Shown one piece after another: positions 9,347 to 18,844 of a stretch of DNA of 39,554 nucleotides (its first letter is position 1; every line of letters starts with the position of its first letter). The notes beneath the pieces are model-generated. The model worked only from the letters and a program-made list of their open reading frames with translations, was not told the DNA's origin and searched no databases. This stretch comes from Segetibacter sp. (lineage in GTDB: Bacteria > Bacteroidota > Bacteroidia > Chitinophagales > Chitinophagaceae): positions 1 to 39,554 of the forward strand of contig JAOQAJ010000143.1 of the NCBI GenBank assembly GCA_025963675.1, given 5' to 3'. Both the position numbers and the translations under genes were made by a program.

Positions 9347-10981
9347 TTAATTACTATTGAGCTTGAATTCAGTGGGGGTTAAACCTGTAAACTTCTTAAA
9401 CTGGTTTGACAAATGAGCTACACTACTGTACTGAAGTTTGCGGGCAATCTGGGTGAGAGTCAGCTCATTCGTTTCTATTAATTCTTTTACGCGTTCAATT
9501 TTTTGGGTGATAATGTATTGCTGTATCGATACGCCTTCGACTTCTGAAAATAAATTAGCCAGGTAAGTATAGTCGTACTGAAGTACAGTGCTGAGGTAGT
9601 CTGAAAAGTTAGTTTGAAGCTTTTCGTGAGAATGATAAATTAATTCTAAAACAACATCTTTTATTTTTTTTGTCAACTTTCTTTTCTTGTCTTCAATCAA
9701 TCTTACAGCGTCGCTCTTATTCTCCTTTTGTGGAGTGATGTCCTGCATTATGCCAACGAGGCGGTAGGCTTTTTCATTGTCGTCTCTAAAGATATTTGCC
9801 CGGTTAAATACTCTTGCGATAGAACCGTCAGCCTTTTTAAGACGGTGAGCATGTTGCCAGTTAACATCAGGCGATTTAATCGCATGCTCCAACCCTTTTT
9901 CAGTAGCTACTTTATCGTCAGGATGCACGTAATTGCGCCAATCCTTAATATTGTCATTATCAGTCTGGTTGGTATACCCCAGCAAATCTTCAAAGCCTTC
10001 ACCTACGCATACTTCATTTGTCAATAAGTTCCAGTCCCATAATACATCCAGCGAATCTTTGGGCACGTGACCAATATCTTTTTGCTCTTCTAATTTATTT
10101 TCGAGTTCCTGCAGCTTGCTTATGTCCTGTAAAGCACCGATCATACGTATAGCTTTACGATTCTCATCTCTTACTATGCTTGCCCTGCAGTTAGTAAAAG
10201 CTACAGAACCATCCTGCCGGGTGAAGGCAAAGGAGTCTTTCCAGCTTTTACTTTCAGAGGCAAGAATCTCGTGTAATTTTTTCTCAACAATATCTTTTTC
10301 TTCCGGCAGAAGGCAACGTCTTAAATCTCTAAAGTTCACCGTATTGTTTTCCACTTTGTATCCAAACACTTCTACAACACTATCTCCAACATAAATTTCA
10401 CCTGTAGATATATCCCAGTCCCACATAACATCATACGATGTTCTTGCTATATATTTTATCCATTCGTTATTTTCTGCCAGTCTAACGTCTGATTTAGTTT
10501 GAGCTATAACAATATTATTAGCAATAATTTTGTCTTTTTTAGTATCAATATTTTTTTGCTTCAGCATGCTTTCGCTTAAATCAACAATCGTTGTAATTGC
10601 TTTTTCAGCTCCATTTTCGATAAAAACAGCGGAAGTGATCTGACAGGGAAGGATGCGACCATCTTTGTTTACAGCTGTTACCAAAGCGGTAGATTGACCT
10701 TCCGCCGTTCTTTGCTTCAGCATCTTTTTAAAGCTGCTTTCCTTAGTCGAAAAAATAGCGGTCCTGCTCTTATTTACCAGTTCCATTTTTGAGTAGCCCA
10801 ACAATTTGCACGCTGCGGCATTCGCTGTTATTATTTTTCCGCTACTTACTGAAGAAATGATATTTGGCTGTAAAGAATGGTCGAAAGCCAGGTGATGAAG
10901 TGTATCTTTTGCTGCCCTTGTTCGTTTTTTTGCAATACCCGATTGTTTGTTACTGGTACCCTCAGGTATTTTATTAGTCAT
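9347..10981 (-). CDS. Multi-PAS sensor with AraC-family DNA-binding C-terminus
   Basis: Three PAS-like segments (two with MWDWDISTGEIYVGDSVVEVFGY / LWDWNLLTNEVCVGEGFEDLLGY) and C-terminal ELTLTQIARKLQYSSVAHLSNQFKKFTGLTPTEFK. Confidence 0.88.
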   Translation of the reverse strand: MTNKIPEGTSNKQSGIAKKRTRAAKDTLHHLAFDHSLQPNIISSVSSGKIITANAAACKLLGYSKMELVNKSRTAIFSTKESSFKKMLKQRTAEGQSTALVTAVNKDGRILPCQITSAVFIENGAEKAITTIVDLSESMLKQKNIDTKKDKIIANNIVIAQTKSDVRLAENNEWIKYIARTSYDVMWDWDISTGEIYVGDSVVEVFGYKVENNTVNFRDLRRCLLPEEKDIVEKKLHEILASESKSWKDSFAFTRQDGSVAFTNCRASIVRDENRKAIRMIGALQDISKLQELENKLEEQKDIGHVPKDSLDVLWDWNLLTNEVCVGEGFEDLLGYTNQTDNDNIKDWRNYVHPDDKVATEKGLEHAIKSPDVNWQHAHRLKKADGSIARVFNRANIFRDDNEKAYRLVGIMQDITPQKENKSDAVRLIEDKKRKLTKKIKDVVLELIYHSHEKLQTNFSDYLSTVLQYDYTYLANLFSEVEGVSIQQYIITQKIERVKELIETNELTLTQIARKLQYSSVAHLSNQFKKFTGLTPTEFKLNSN

Positions 10982-11616
10982 TCGTTGGAAGATAGTCTTT
11001 TGTTGGGGGATGAGAATATAAACTTTTTGGTGACATGGATAGTCACAGTCAAAAATCTATCAACCGGTTCGGAAGCACTGGAGGAATTTGGGTCGGGATC
11101 GAAAACGTTCAATGGTCCGGATGTTATGTTGTAGCCCTTAATATCAATTGAAAACTAACTCTAAGCTGGTCCTTTATCCGTTCTTGAAGTTTTTATTTTA
11201 AATGGCATTAACAGCCTTTTATTTACTGAGCAAAACTATCCCTGGCAAAAATTAATTCCTATGATGGGGGGGGTAAAGTGAAATGATGATTGTTGTCATG
11301 TTCTTTGTGACGGACGTTTTTTAATTTCGTAATAGATTCAACGATCATGGGTTTCGCACCTCTTTTCAAAGCGATGTTATAACATTTCCTACTGGTTATT
11401 AAATGTTACATTACACAATTAGGGACGCCTGCAATTGTCCCTTTTCAAATAAATTACCAGCCTTGAAGGAACGGCTAAAATTTAGAGTGCTATAAAAGCA
11501 TACTCCTATATCTGATCAACAACCCTATAACTGGCATTAGCAAGTTACCAACCGCGGCTCATCGCTTGCACCCCTGATAAGTTTAACATAAAGTGCGAGT
11601 ATAAAAAATTTTAATT

Positions 11617-12054
11617 ATGAATAGCAATGTCGATAATAACGGACCGGTAATAATAATAGAAGATGATATTGACGACCAGGAAATATTCGCAGAAATATTT
11701 AAACATTTAGCGTTTACAAATGAATTGATCTTTTTCGGAGACGGGCAAGAAGCACTTGACTACCTAACCACCACTGAAAAAATTCCTTTTATCATAATTT
11801 CTGATATTAACCTTCCTACGATGGACGGGTTTGAATTAAGAAAGAAAATTAGGGAAGACGCCAAATTAGAAGTTAAATGTATCCCTTACTTGTTTTTTTC
11901 CACGGCTATGAATCAAAAGTCTGTAATTGATGCTTATAGTGCATCTTCTCAGGGATTTTTTGTAAAAGAAAACTCTATGGCTGAATTAGAAAAAACCATA
12001 AAGGTGATAATGGAATATTGGAAAAGATGCGCTTCGCCTAACAGTTTTTCTTAA
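11617..12054 (+). CDS. Single-domain response regulator (CheY-like)
   Basis: VIIIEDDIDDQEIFAEIF...IIISDINLPTMDGFELRKKIR...FFSTAMNQKSVIDAYSASSQGFFVKENS. Confidence 0.9.
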   Translation: MNSNVDNNGPVIIIEDDIDDQEIFAEIFKHLAFTNELIFFGDGQEALDYLTTTEKIPFIIISDINLPTMDGFELRKKIREDAKLEVKCIPYLFFSTAMNQKSVIDAYSASSQGFFVKENSMAELEKTIKVIMEYWKRCASPNSFS

Positions 12055-12309
12055 CGTGTTCTGTCTCGTTTAACCTCAGTTATTAGCCATTTTTTTTCTT
12101 CATAGTAATTTAAGAGTGAACTACAGATATCTTGCGTGGAAGGAAGTTTTCTTAGATATCCTGATAGTATTGTCTCTTCTGCATTTGCTAAAATCTCACA
12201 TACCGCTTTGTTGTATTTGCATCAACCTTTACTCCTTCAGGTCTTACTGTAACCATTAGCTCGACAGAAATCTTGGTAACAAGAAATAGGCATTCCACAT
12301 AAATGGGTT

Positions 12310-12355
12310 ATTTTGATTACAATATTTAACATAGTTGAAATATTGTAATCAAAAT
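12310..12355. repeat. Perfect 18-bp inverted repeat with 10-nt spacer
   Basis: ATTTTGATTACAATATTT (12310-12327) / AAATATTGTAATCAAAAT (12338-12355). Confidence 0.85.
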
Positions 12356-12377
12356 TATTATTAACTCCCCGTAAACC

Positions 12378-12389
12378 TGACTTAAATCA
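12378..12389. promoter_or_regulatory. FNR/CRP-like dyad upstream of PPDK_N-like gene
   Basis: TGACTTAAATCA; about 235 nt upstream of the annotated start. Confidence 0.4.
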
Positions 12390-12525
12390 TGTTTATTTAC
12401 TTCTGCTGTCATAAGAAAAGCAGAGGCTAACTGATAGCTTTGATAATTCAGCTGGGTCTTTCCACATTATTTATTTAAGCCTTCATTGTTTTTTGAGCCA
12501 GACTGTAGAGTACCATGAGGCTTTT

Positions 12526-12545
12526 GTTGCGTCGCACTCTTGTAC
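12526..12545 (-). repeat. Core copy of dispersed intergenic repeat
   Basis: Reverse complement GTACAAGAGTGCGACGCAAC, identical over 20 nt to 34295-34314. Confidence 0.7.
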
Positions 12546-12618
12546 TAAGAATTCTTTATGCAACATTATAAAATAGCAAAAATTAGAAATTGAAATAATA
12601 AATCGCTTAACCCAAAAA

Positions 12619-13308
12619 ATGCTTTTTATGTTACCCGTAATAAAAATGTTTCCTCAAATCAACATGAACGATATACCCTTCGTAGACAGCCATATTGCAG
12701 CTCCTGAAATGAATAGCAATCTTACTGTTCAAAGCATTAATATGCCCCAGGCCTTTCTTGTTACTGCTGAGGCATTCAGCATTTTTCTCCGGGAAAATAG
12801 CCTCCAACTTCCCCTATCAAAAATTTTGGAAGAACTGGACACCCAAAAGTTTTCGAACATTGGTAAAATAGGACAGGCTGCAAGGCAACTGGTACTTAAC
12901 AATGAACTACCCCATTGCCTGGAAGTAGAAATTAAAAATGCACACTACAAGCTATGCGGGGAAGAGACAAATATTTCGGTCACAGTGCAAGGCAGTTCAA
13001 TTATCAAAAAATCTCCTTCAACTGTTTTTACATACCAATCCGGAAGCTTTTCAAATATTCGTGGTGAAGATGCACTTACAAATGCTGTTCATAAATGCTT
13101 TGTTTCATTATTTAGTGAAGCGCTGATAAGAGACTTACAATCCAATACGATTAATCCTGCTGATATTGCCATTACCATAAGTGTTCAAAAAATGACCGAT
13201 GCTAATCTTTCTTCAAATTCAGTCAACCAGGCATTTACATTTGACCATCTTAAGAGTTTTAATAAAATAATGTCTTTTAAAACAGTAGAACAAGGTTCGT
13301 CTTTATAA
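12619..13308 (+). CDS. Truncated/degenerate PEP synthase (PPDK_N, pyruvate-phosphate dikinase ATP-binding domain) homologue
   Basis: INMPQAFLVTAEAFSIFLRENSLQLPLSKILEELD, GQAARQLVLNNELPHCLEVEIKNAHYKL, ISVTVQGSSIIKKSP...YQSGSFSNIRGEDALTNAVHKCFVSLFSEALI, IAITISVQKMTDANLSSNS follow the order of PpsA N-terminal motifs, but the ATP-site residues are altered. Confidence 0.65.
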   Translation: MLFMLPVIKMFPQINMNDIPFVDSHIAAPEMNSNLTVQSINMPQAFLVTAEAFSIFLRENSLQLPLSKILEELDTQKFSNIGKIGQAARQLVLNNELPHCLEVEIKNAHYKLCGEETNISVTVQGSSIIKKSPSTVFTYQSGSFSNIRGEDALTNAVHKCFVSLFSEALIRDLQSNTINPADIAITISVQKMTDANLSSNSVNQAFTFDHLKSFNKIMSFKTVEQGSSL

Positions 13309-13412
13309 CGAAGTAGAATACAGCTATGTTTTTCTACATACCATCGCTCTAGCTGGCTACAAAGATATTTACAATCCCTGGCTGCCGAAGCGTATAACGG
13401 CTTTAATAACTA

Positions 13413-15032
13413 ATGAAATTCCAGCAGATGAAGCAAGGTTATATTCTTCTATTAACGATTGCCTTTTTATTACAATCCTGCAAAAGCCAGCCAACACGAA
13501 TAACCGGTGCAAAAAGAGACACTTCGATTACTCAGTCAAACGCTTTCTCCGAACTATTTGTTGATAGTACAAAACTTGAAGGCTTTATAACCGAACAAAG
13601 AGTCCATGCAAGTGCTGCAAACAGAATAAGGAAGTTTTATATCAACCGAAATTACCAGTTTGCCTGGTTTACAAAAGAAGGCCTGGCAGAACATACCGGT
13701 GCCTTTTTGAACCTTCACAATAGCTACATTCAACTCTCTCACGATAGCATGCAGACAGATCAACGGTTTCATCAGCAAATGGAATTCTTGGCTAATGAAG
13801 ACACAACAATTAATGCTGCAAATGATGAAATAACTAAAACAGAACTTCGATTAACAGAACATTTTTTTAAATACGCGCAATATGCTTACGGGGGTAAAGT
13901 GGATCCCGAAGAATTGCAGTGGCACATTAGAAGAAAGAAAGTAAATGTAGCCAGTTTATTAGATTCCTTAATTGCCAACAAAGGTGAAAATTCAGAGCGA
14001 TGGGAACCTGTTAACGAGCAATATAAGCTGATGAAGAAGGAGCTGAAACATTATTCGGATATGCAAAAAAGGGGAGGATGGAAAGAAATTTATCCCGGAA
14101 GCAAAAAGGCCTACAAGCAGGGCGACACTTCAGTCGTAATTAAGCAGCTAAAACAAAGGCTTGTAGAAGTTGCTCAATATACAGCAAATGATACATCCAA
14201 TAGTTTTACAACTCAATTGTTGCAGGCGGTAAAGCAAGCCCAAAAGCGATATGGATTTAAACAGGATGGAATTATAACAGATGCTTTTATAGCCGATCTG
14301 AATGTACCGGTTAAAGACCGGATTCAACAATTGCAGGTTAATATGGAGCGAATGCGGTGGATGCCGGAAGAGCCGGAAGGAAATAGGATAATTGCTAACA
14401 TTCCTGATTTCAAGTTGCATGTATTTGAAAATGCAAAAAAGGTGTTTGATATGGATATCGTGGTAGGTACTGCTGCAAACAAAACTGTTGTTTTTAATGA
14501 TCTTTTGCAGTACATAGTTTTTAGTCCTTACTGGAATATACCTCCAAGCATTGTAAGAAAAGAGATACTTCCCGGCATGAGAAGGAGCGCACATTATCTT
14601 GCAGATAAGAACATGGAGCGAACAGGCAGCAGCAATGGATTGCCGAATATCCGGCAAAAACCGGGAGGCAGTAATTCATTAGGAAGAGTCAAATTTCTTT
14701 TTCCGAATAACTACAGTATTTACTTTCACGATACTCCATCAAAATCCTTGTTTGAAAACGAAAAACGTGCATTTAGTCATGGATGTATCCGATTGGCAGA
14801 GCCAAAAAAGATGGCGACGTACCTCCTGAGAAATCAACCGGGTTGGACACCGGAAAGAATAGATGCAGCTATGAATGCGTCTAAAGAAAGTTGGGTAACA
14901 CTTAAAGAACCAATGCCGGTACTGATAACTTATTTTACCGCATGGGTAGATAGGGATGGATTCCTGAATTTTAGAAAAGACGTTTATGGCAATGACAAAA
15001 AAATGGCACAGCATCTGTTTGAGCAGCATTGA
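13413..15032 (+). CDS. L,D-transpeptidase, YcbB-like, with peptidoglycan-binding domain (lipoprotein)
   Basis: Lipobox LLQSCKS; PG-binding region TTQLLQAVKQAQKRYGFKQDGIITDAFIADLN; catalytic RAFSHGCIRLAEP. Confidence 0.92.
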   Translation: MKFQQMKQGYILLLTIAFLLQSCKSQPTRITGAKRDTSITQSNAFSELFVDSTKLEGFITEQRVHASAANRIRKFYINRNYQFAWFTKEGLAEHTGAFLNLHNSYIQLSHDSMQTDQRFHQQMEFLANEDTTINAANDEITKTELRLTEHFFKYAQYAYGGKVDPEELQWHIRRKKVNVASLLDSLIANKGENSERWEPVNEQYKLMKKELKHYSDMQKRGGWKEIYPGSKKAYKQGDTSVVIKQLKQRLVEVAQYTANDTSNSFTTQLLQAVKQAQKRYGFKQDGIITDAFIADLNVPVKDRIQQLQVNMERMRWMPEEPEGNRIIANIPDFKLHVFENAKKVFDMDIVVGTAANKTVVFNDLLQYIVFSPYWNIPPSIVRKEILPGMRRSAHYLADKNMERTGSSNGLPNIRQKPGGSNSLGRVKFLFPNNYSIYFHDTPSKSLFENEKRAFSHGCIRLAEPKKMATYLLRNQPGWTPERIDAAMNASKESWVTLKEPMPVLITYFTAWVDRDGFLNFRKDVYGNDKKMAQHLFEQH

Positions 15033-15311
15033 TAACAAGTAAGACGGACTTTCATGTTAAAAAAGTAGATTCTAAAATCCAGAGCAGTTGTCGTTCACGC
15101 TCTCCAAATAAGTTGGTGCCGTGCGTAAAAGAAGGCTGCATAAAGCTGAGGCCTGTGAGCAAATGAATGCAGTGAAACGAAATGAAGTAGCGAGGTAGTG
15201 CGAGCTTGCGCGATGGGTTTCACCAATAGAGCTTAAGTATTGGGCCATAAAGCATAAGCAAAATGTACAAGGTCGTTTAGCAAGGTAATGTCTTATAGGT
15301 ACTAGGAATCG

Positions 15312-15548
15312 CTAAGCATTTAAAATATCATAAGGATTATTTTCGTGGTTGTCGCAATTGTCTTCAGCTTCTTTTTCTTCAATCTCTCTATTTAGTTCCT
15401 TATTATCTTCTGCATTGTTCCCCACCTTCAGGTTCCTCATTTCATTTTCGGTAATTATATGATTTGGATTAGAGTTGTGCTTTTTAATTAATTCAGCGGG
15501 AGTTAAAGCCTCATTAGCTGTTGTTGTAATTAATTTCTTATTCTCCAT
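15312..15548 (-). CDS. Small acidic hypothetical protein
   Basis: 78-aa ORF, Glu/Asn-rich, in a region with no competing frame. Confidence 0.45.
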   Translation of the reverse strand: MENKKLITTTANEALTPAELIKKHNSNPNHIITENEMRNLKVGNNAEDNKELNREIEEKEAEDNCDNHENNPYDILNA

Positions 15549-15578
15549 AAAGTATTTATCAATTGTTACAAATCCGGT

Positions 15579-15971
15579 TTATCGAAAAGTCACTAAAGGT
15601 CGGCTAATTTTATTTGGTGCAATGTTATCTTTAGGATACATGAAGGTATGTGAGGTTTTCAGTACGACGGTGTAGCCCAAAGGGCGTGTTAATGAGCAGC
15701 TATATGCTTTGAAGAGGATATAGTCATTCTTACCTAAAGAACTGACGAATACCTCTACACACCAATTAGGCAACAATGCTTTATCAATACGTTTTTGCAG
15801 ATACAACCGATCATTCTTAATAGTCATATACATTGGAGCAGGCGGCATATAATAGTGTGCGGTAAAATCAAAAAAAGACAACATAGGTTCAAGACCACCT
15901 GCTGAAGAGCCAATTGCTACTACAAATTTATTTTTCACACCGAAAGGTATAGCAATGGGAAAATATTTCAC
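15579..15971 (-). pseudogene. CheB methylesterase remnant (internally deleted / truncated)
   Basis: FVVAIGSSAGGLEPMLSFFD (CheB catalytic Ser motif) jumps directly to HYYMPPAPMYMTIKNDRLYLQKR...LPNWCVEVFVSSLGKND (late CheB motifs), then unrelated sequence. Confidence 0.7.
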
Positions 15972-16003
15972 TGAAAAAGCAATAAGTTCTTAGATTTGAA
16001 AGA

Positions 16004-16441
16004 ATGACACCTACAACGAGCAATCCAAATACTATAATTATCATTGATGATGATATTGACGACGTTGAACTTTTCCAGGAAGGTTTTAAGCAATTAGGAG
16101 TTGAAAATGAAATAATGGTCTTTACTGATGGCAATAAATTCTACGATTACATTTCTACCACTAGCAATAAATCCTTTTTTATTTTCTGCGATATTAATAT
16201 GAATGGGCTTAATGGTTTTGAACTTAAAAAGAAGATTTTTGATAACGAAGAAATACGATTGAAGTGTATTCCATTCCTGATGTTGTCAACCAGTGGTGCT
16301 CCTAAGAGTGTACTGGAAGCGTATAGTCTTAACGTGCAAGGTTATTTTATAAAACCAAACAGTGTTAGTGGAATAAAAGACATGTTTGAAATAGTGGTAA
16401 AATACTGGTCTATATCCCAACGCCCTGCATCACAACAATAA
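16004..16441 (+). CDS. Single-domain response regulator (CheY-like)
   Basis: IIIIDDDIDDVELFQEGFKQLG...FIFCDINMNGLNGFELKKKIF...MLSTSGAPKSVLEAYSLNVQGYFIKPNS. Confidence 0.9.
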   Translation: MTPTTSNPNTIIIIDDDIDDVELFQEGFKQLGVENEIMVFTDGNKFYDYISTTSNKSFFIFCDINMNGLNGFELKKKIFDNEEIRLKCIPFLMLSTSGAPKSVLEAYSLNVQGYFIKPNSVSGIKDMFEIVVKYWSISQRPASQQ

Positions 16442-16480
16442 TTCAGGAAGCAATTATAGGAACGCTTTTGCATTCATAAA

Positions 16481-16504
16481 AAAGCCCCCTATAAAGGGAG
16501 CTTT
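16481..16504. terminator. Intergenic hairpin between convergent genes, probable bidirectional terminator
   Basis: AAAGCCCCCT (16481-16490) / AGGGAGCTTT (16495-16504), one mismatch, A-rich before and T/A-rich after. Confidence 0.65.
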
Positions 16505-16523
16505 AAAGTCTATTGCTATTTGC

Positions 16524-17660
16524 TTATTTATTGAAAGCACTTTTTAATGCATCAACTGCATAGCCTTGTGCATCTTTTGCTTCGGGTACAACTGCTGCCA
16601 TTCCAAAGAACTCATGTGTAGTTCCGTTATATAATTTACGCTTTGTATCTACGCCAGCCTTTTTAAAATTATCTTCAAGCATTTCCCCTTCACTTCTTAA
16701 TGGGTCATATTGTGCAGCAATAATTGTGGTTGGTGGTAAGCCTTTTAGATTTGCTGTTACCAAGGAAATCATTGGGTTTTTACCATCAGCAGGACTGTTT
16801 AAATACTTCTCAAAGAACCACTTCATCAATCCTGAACTTAAGGGTTTTGTACTGTCGCTTTCCTGGTACGAAGGTGTGTTGAAATCATACGCAGCAATTG
16901 GGTAAACTAATACTTCATGTATTGGTAATTGCATTCCCTTATCTCTTGCCATCATGCTCACTGCTGCGGCAAGATTACCACCGGCACTCTCACCCACAAG
17001 TGCTATATGCTTCGGGTCGCCTTTAATTGATGCTGCATTTTTAACTGTCCACTCATAAGCTGCATAGCTATCGTTATGTGCTGTTGGAAACTTGTGTTCA
17101 GGTGCTTGTCTGTAAGCTACCGAAACAACTACTGCCTCTGCCTGGTTAGCCAGGCCCTGTGCTGAAGCATCGTAAGTGTTTAGATCTGCAATTACCCATC
17201 CCCCGCCGTGATAATACACAATGACCGGGTAAGCGCTTTTGCCTGTTTTGGGTGTATATATGCGCAGGTGTATTTGACCACCTTGTACTGGTATGTCTTT
17301 ACCCATTGTATCTACATTGTTAGGTGGCGTTTGTATATTATGCTCCTGCATTACAGCCATTGCTGCATCTGTCGGTGAAGGTTGTTTACGTGCTTCCTGT
17401 GCTGATAAGGAAGTTAAGGGTGGCGACTTAAAGCTTTTCAACTTTTCAATTACTACAGCCATTGGATCCGTCATGTCTTTACCCCAATCGGGTTTAGCGG
17501 CTGCCGGTTTTAAGTCTGATGGCTTTTCGGTATTATCTGTCTGTGCTACAGTTGAGGTATCAACAGTATTTGTGGAGTCGCTGTTGCTACCACCGCAAGA
17601 TGAGAGTGCAAAAAACAGCATGATAAGTGAAAAAGAAGAGATGTTGTTTAATAATTTCAT
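16524..17660 (-). CDS. Alpha/beta hydrolase (HSL-type esterase/lipase), lipoprotein
   Basis: VIVYYHGGGWVIADLNTYD (HGGG), LVGESAGGNLAAAVS (GxSxG), late PTTIIAAQYDPLRSEGE and GTTHEFFGM; lipobox ALSSCGG. Confidence 0.92.
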   Translation of the reverse strand: MKLLNNISSFSLIMLFFALSSCGGSNSDSTNTVDTSTVAQTDNTEKPSDLKPAAAKPDWGKDMTDPMAVVIEKLKSFKSPPLTSLSAQEARKQPSPTDAAMAVMQEHNIQTPPNNVDTMGKDIPVQGGQIHLRIYTPKTGKSAYPVIVYYHGGGWVIADLNTYDASAQGLANQAEAVVVSVAYRQAPEHKFPTAHNDSYAAYEWTVKNAASIKGDPKHIALVGESAGGNLAAAVSMMARDKGMQLPIHEVLVYPIAAYDFNTPSYQESDSTKPLSSGLMKWFFEKYLNSPADGKNPMISLVTANLKGLPPTTIIAAQYDPLRSEGEMLEDNFKKAGVDTKRKLYNGTTHEFFGMAAVVPEAKDAQGYAVDALKSAFNK

Positions 17661-18054
17661 TTTTGATGTTTTTAATTTAAAAATTGCAAAAGTTCAAAAG
17701 CCATCCCTTTAGACACATTTAAGTAAGCAACCTAAATAGAAGACTGTACTAACTAAGATTGCATCAGCAGTATTTACGTTAAACAGGTTAATAAAGATTT
17801 GTAGTGACTGAGTAAAAAGTTCCTCTGGTATTCCATATGTAAAAAGTCGCCTAAAAAGGAGCTGCGAAAACCGGCCTGTAGGTTGACGACCTACATGATG
17901 TAGACAGATGTTTAATGCAGGCACGCGCTAAGCACGAACTGGTGTATGCCTGTGCTGCCGCTGAGAAGGCATATTGAGCACTGAACCGGTAACTGTAAGA
18001 GCTGGAGCATAACGGGTTAAACGAGGAACTTTTAACATCACACAAGTTTTAATA

Positions 18055-18180
18055 ATGAAAAACAAAACGGTATGCCTGTTTTATTTTCTGTTCTCTACTA
18101 GTTTCTGCCAGGGTTACACAAGCTCGACAACAAAGCCTCTTGAACATTTGCAGATGCTTAGTACTGTTTTTAATATATAA
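18055..18180 (+). other. Short ORF with signal-peptide-like start (possible truncated gene)
   Basis: MKNKTVCLFYFLFSTSFCQGYTSSTTKPLEHLQMLSTVFNI*; 41 aa, not in the ORF track. Confidence 0.25.
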
Positions 18181-18218
18181 TAGCTGGCTTAATTAAAATA
18201 AGGACAATAGTACATATG

Positions 18219-18230
18219 TGACGAAAATCA
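18219..18230. promoter_or_regulatory. FNR/CRP-like dyad upstream of HMBD gene
   Basis: TGACGAAAATCA (in context TGTGACGAAAATCATT), about 86 nt upstream of the start at 18311. Confidence 0.5.
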
Positions 18231-18310
18231 TTCTTTCAAATGCTTATAGTCATACATAACAGCTTTCAATCAGTTTACTTTCGAAGATTGACAGTACAAA
18301 AAATATAAAA

Positions 18311-18766
18311 ATGAGAACACTAATAATCGTTTTAATAGCATCATTCACGACGCTTACAACTTTCGCACAAAAAGCCAAAGGCAACATAAAAACAGCAGGG
18401 GCAACCCTGACGATACAGTCAAACTACAGATGCCCAATGCATCCGGAAGTCGTAAGTAACGAGCCGGGGAAGTGCAGTAAATGCAATATGCATTTGACCC
18501 TTTCAAAGAAGGAGCAAATGAAAAAGGTAGTAATGAGAGATTATACTTGTCCCATGCATAACGAAGTAGTAAGTAACATTCCAGGTACATGCGCTAAATG
18601 TGGAACAGCGCTGGTAGCTGTTAACAGAAAAGGCAGCAAACAAGGCAGTGTATCCTATGTATGTTCTATGCACCCCAAAGTTGTCGCTAATAAGGCAGGA
18701 AAATGTCCCGTCTGCGGTATGGATCTAACTAAAGCAAATACTGAAGTTGCACCTAAGAAAGGCTAA
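18311..18766 (+). CDS. Secreted protein with three heavy-metal-binding (HMBD) domains
   Basis: Signal peptide MRTLIIVLIASFTTLTTFAQ and three repeats: YRCPMHPEVVSNEPGKCSKCNMHL, YTCPMHNEVVSNIPGTCAKCGTAL, YVCSMHPKVVANKAGKCPVCGMDL. Confidence 0.93.
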   Translation: MRTLIIVLIASFTTLTTFAQKAKGNIKTAGATLTIQSNYRCPMHPEVVSNEPGKCSKCNMHLTLSKKEQMKKVVMRDYTCPMHNEVVSNIPGTCAKCGTALVAVNRKGSKQGSVSYVCSMHPKVVANKAGKCPVCGMDLTKANTEVAPKKG

Positions 18767-18844
18767 TAAGCTGGTTAAAAATTAAAGCATTAAAAACCAG
18801 GTTAAGTTCTTTGTGTAAAAACGACGATCTAAAAAAAAATAAAA

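Noticed and set aside
11266-11273. Run of eight G as a phase-variation tract
   Set aside because: It lies far from either flanking start codon with no promoter elements around it; no support for phase variation from one sequence.
12052-12260. Minus-strand open stretch VCEILANAEETILSGYLRKLPSTQDICSSLLNYYEEKKWLITEVKRDRT
   Set aside because: Looks coding-like, but has no in-frame start and no recognised homology; could be chance or debris.
14148-14657. 169-aa minus-strand ORF, plus 14324-14515 and 14739-15038
   Set aside because: Antisense to the L,D-transpeptidase with clear catalytic motif.
17709-18050. Possible decayed coiled-coil gene (plus frame QARAKHELVYACAAAEKAY*ALNR*L*ELEHNGLNEELLTSHKF)
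   Set aside because: Suggestive composition but three stops in a short span and no recognisable family; not enough to call.
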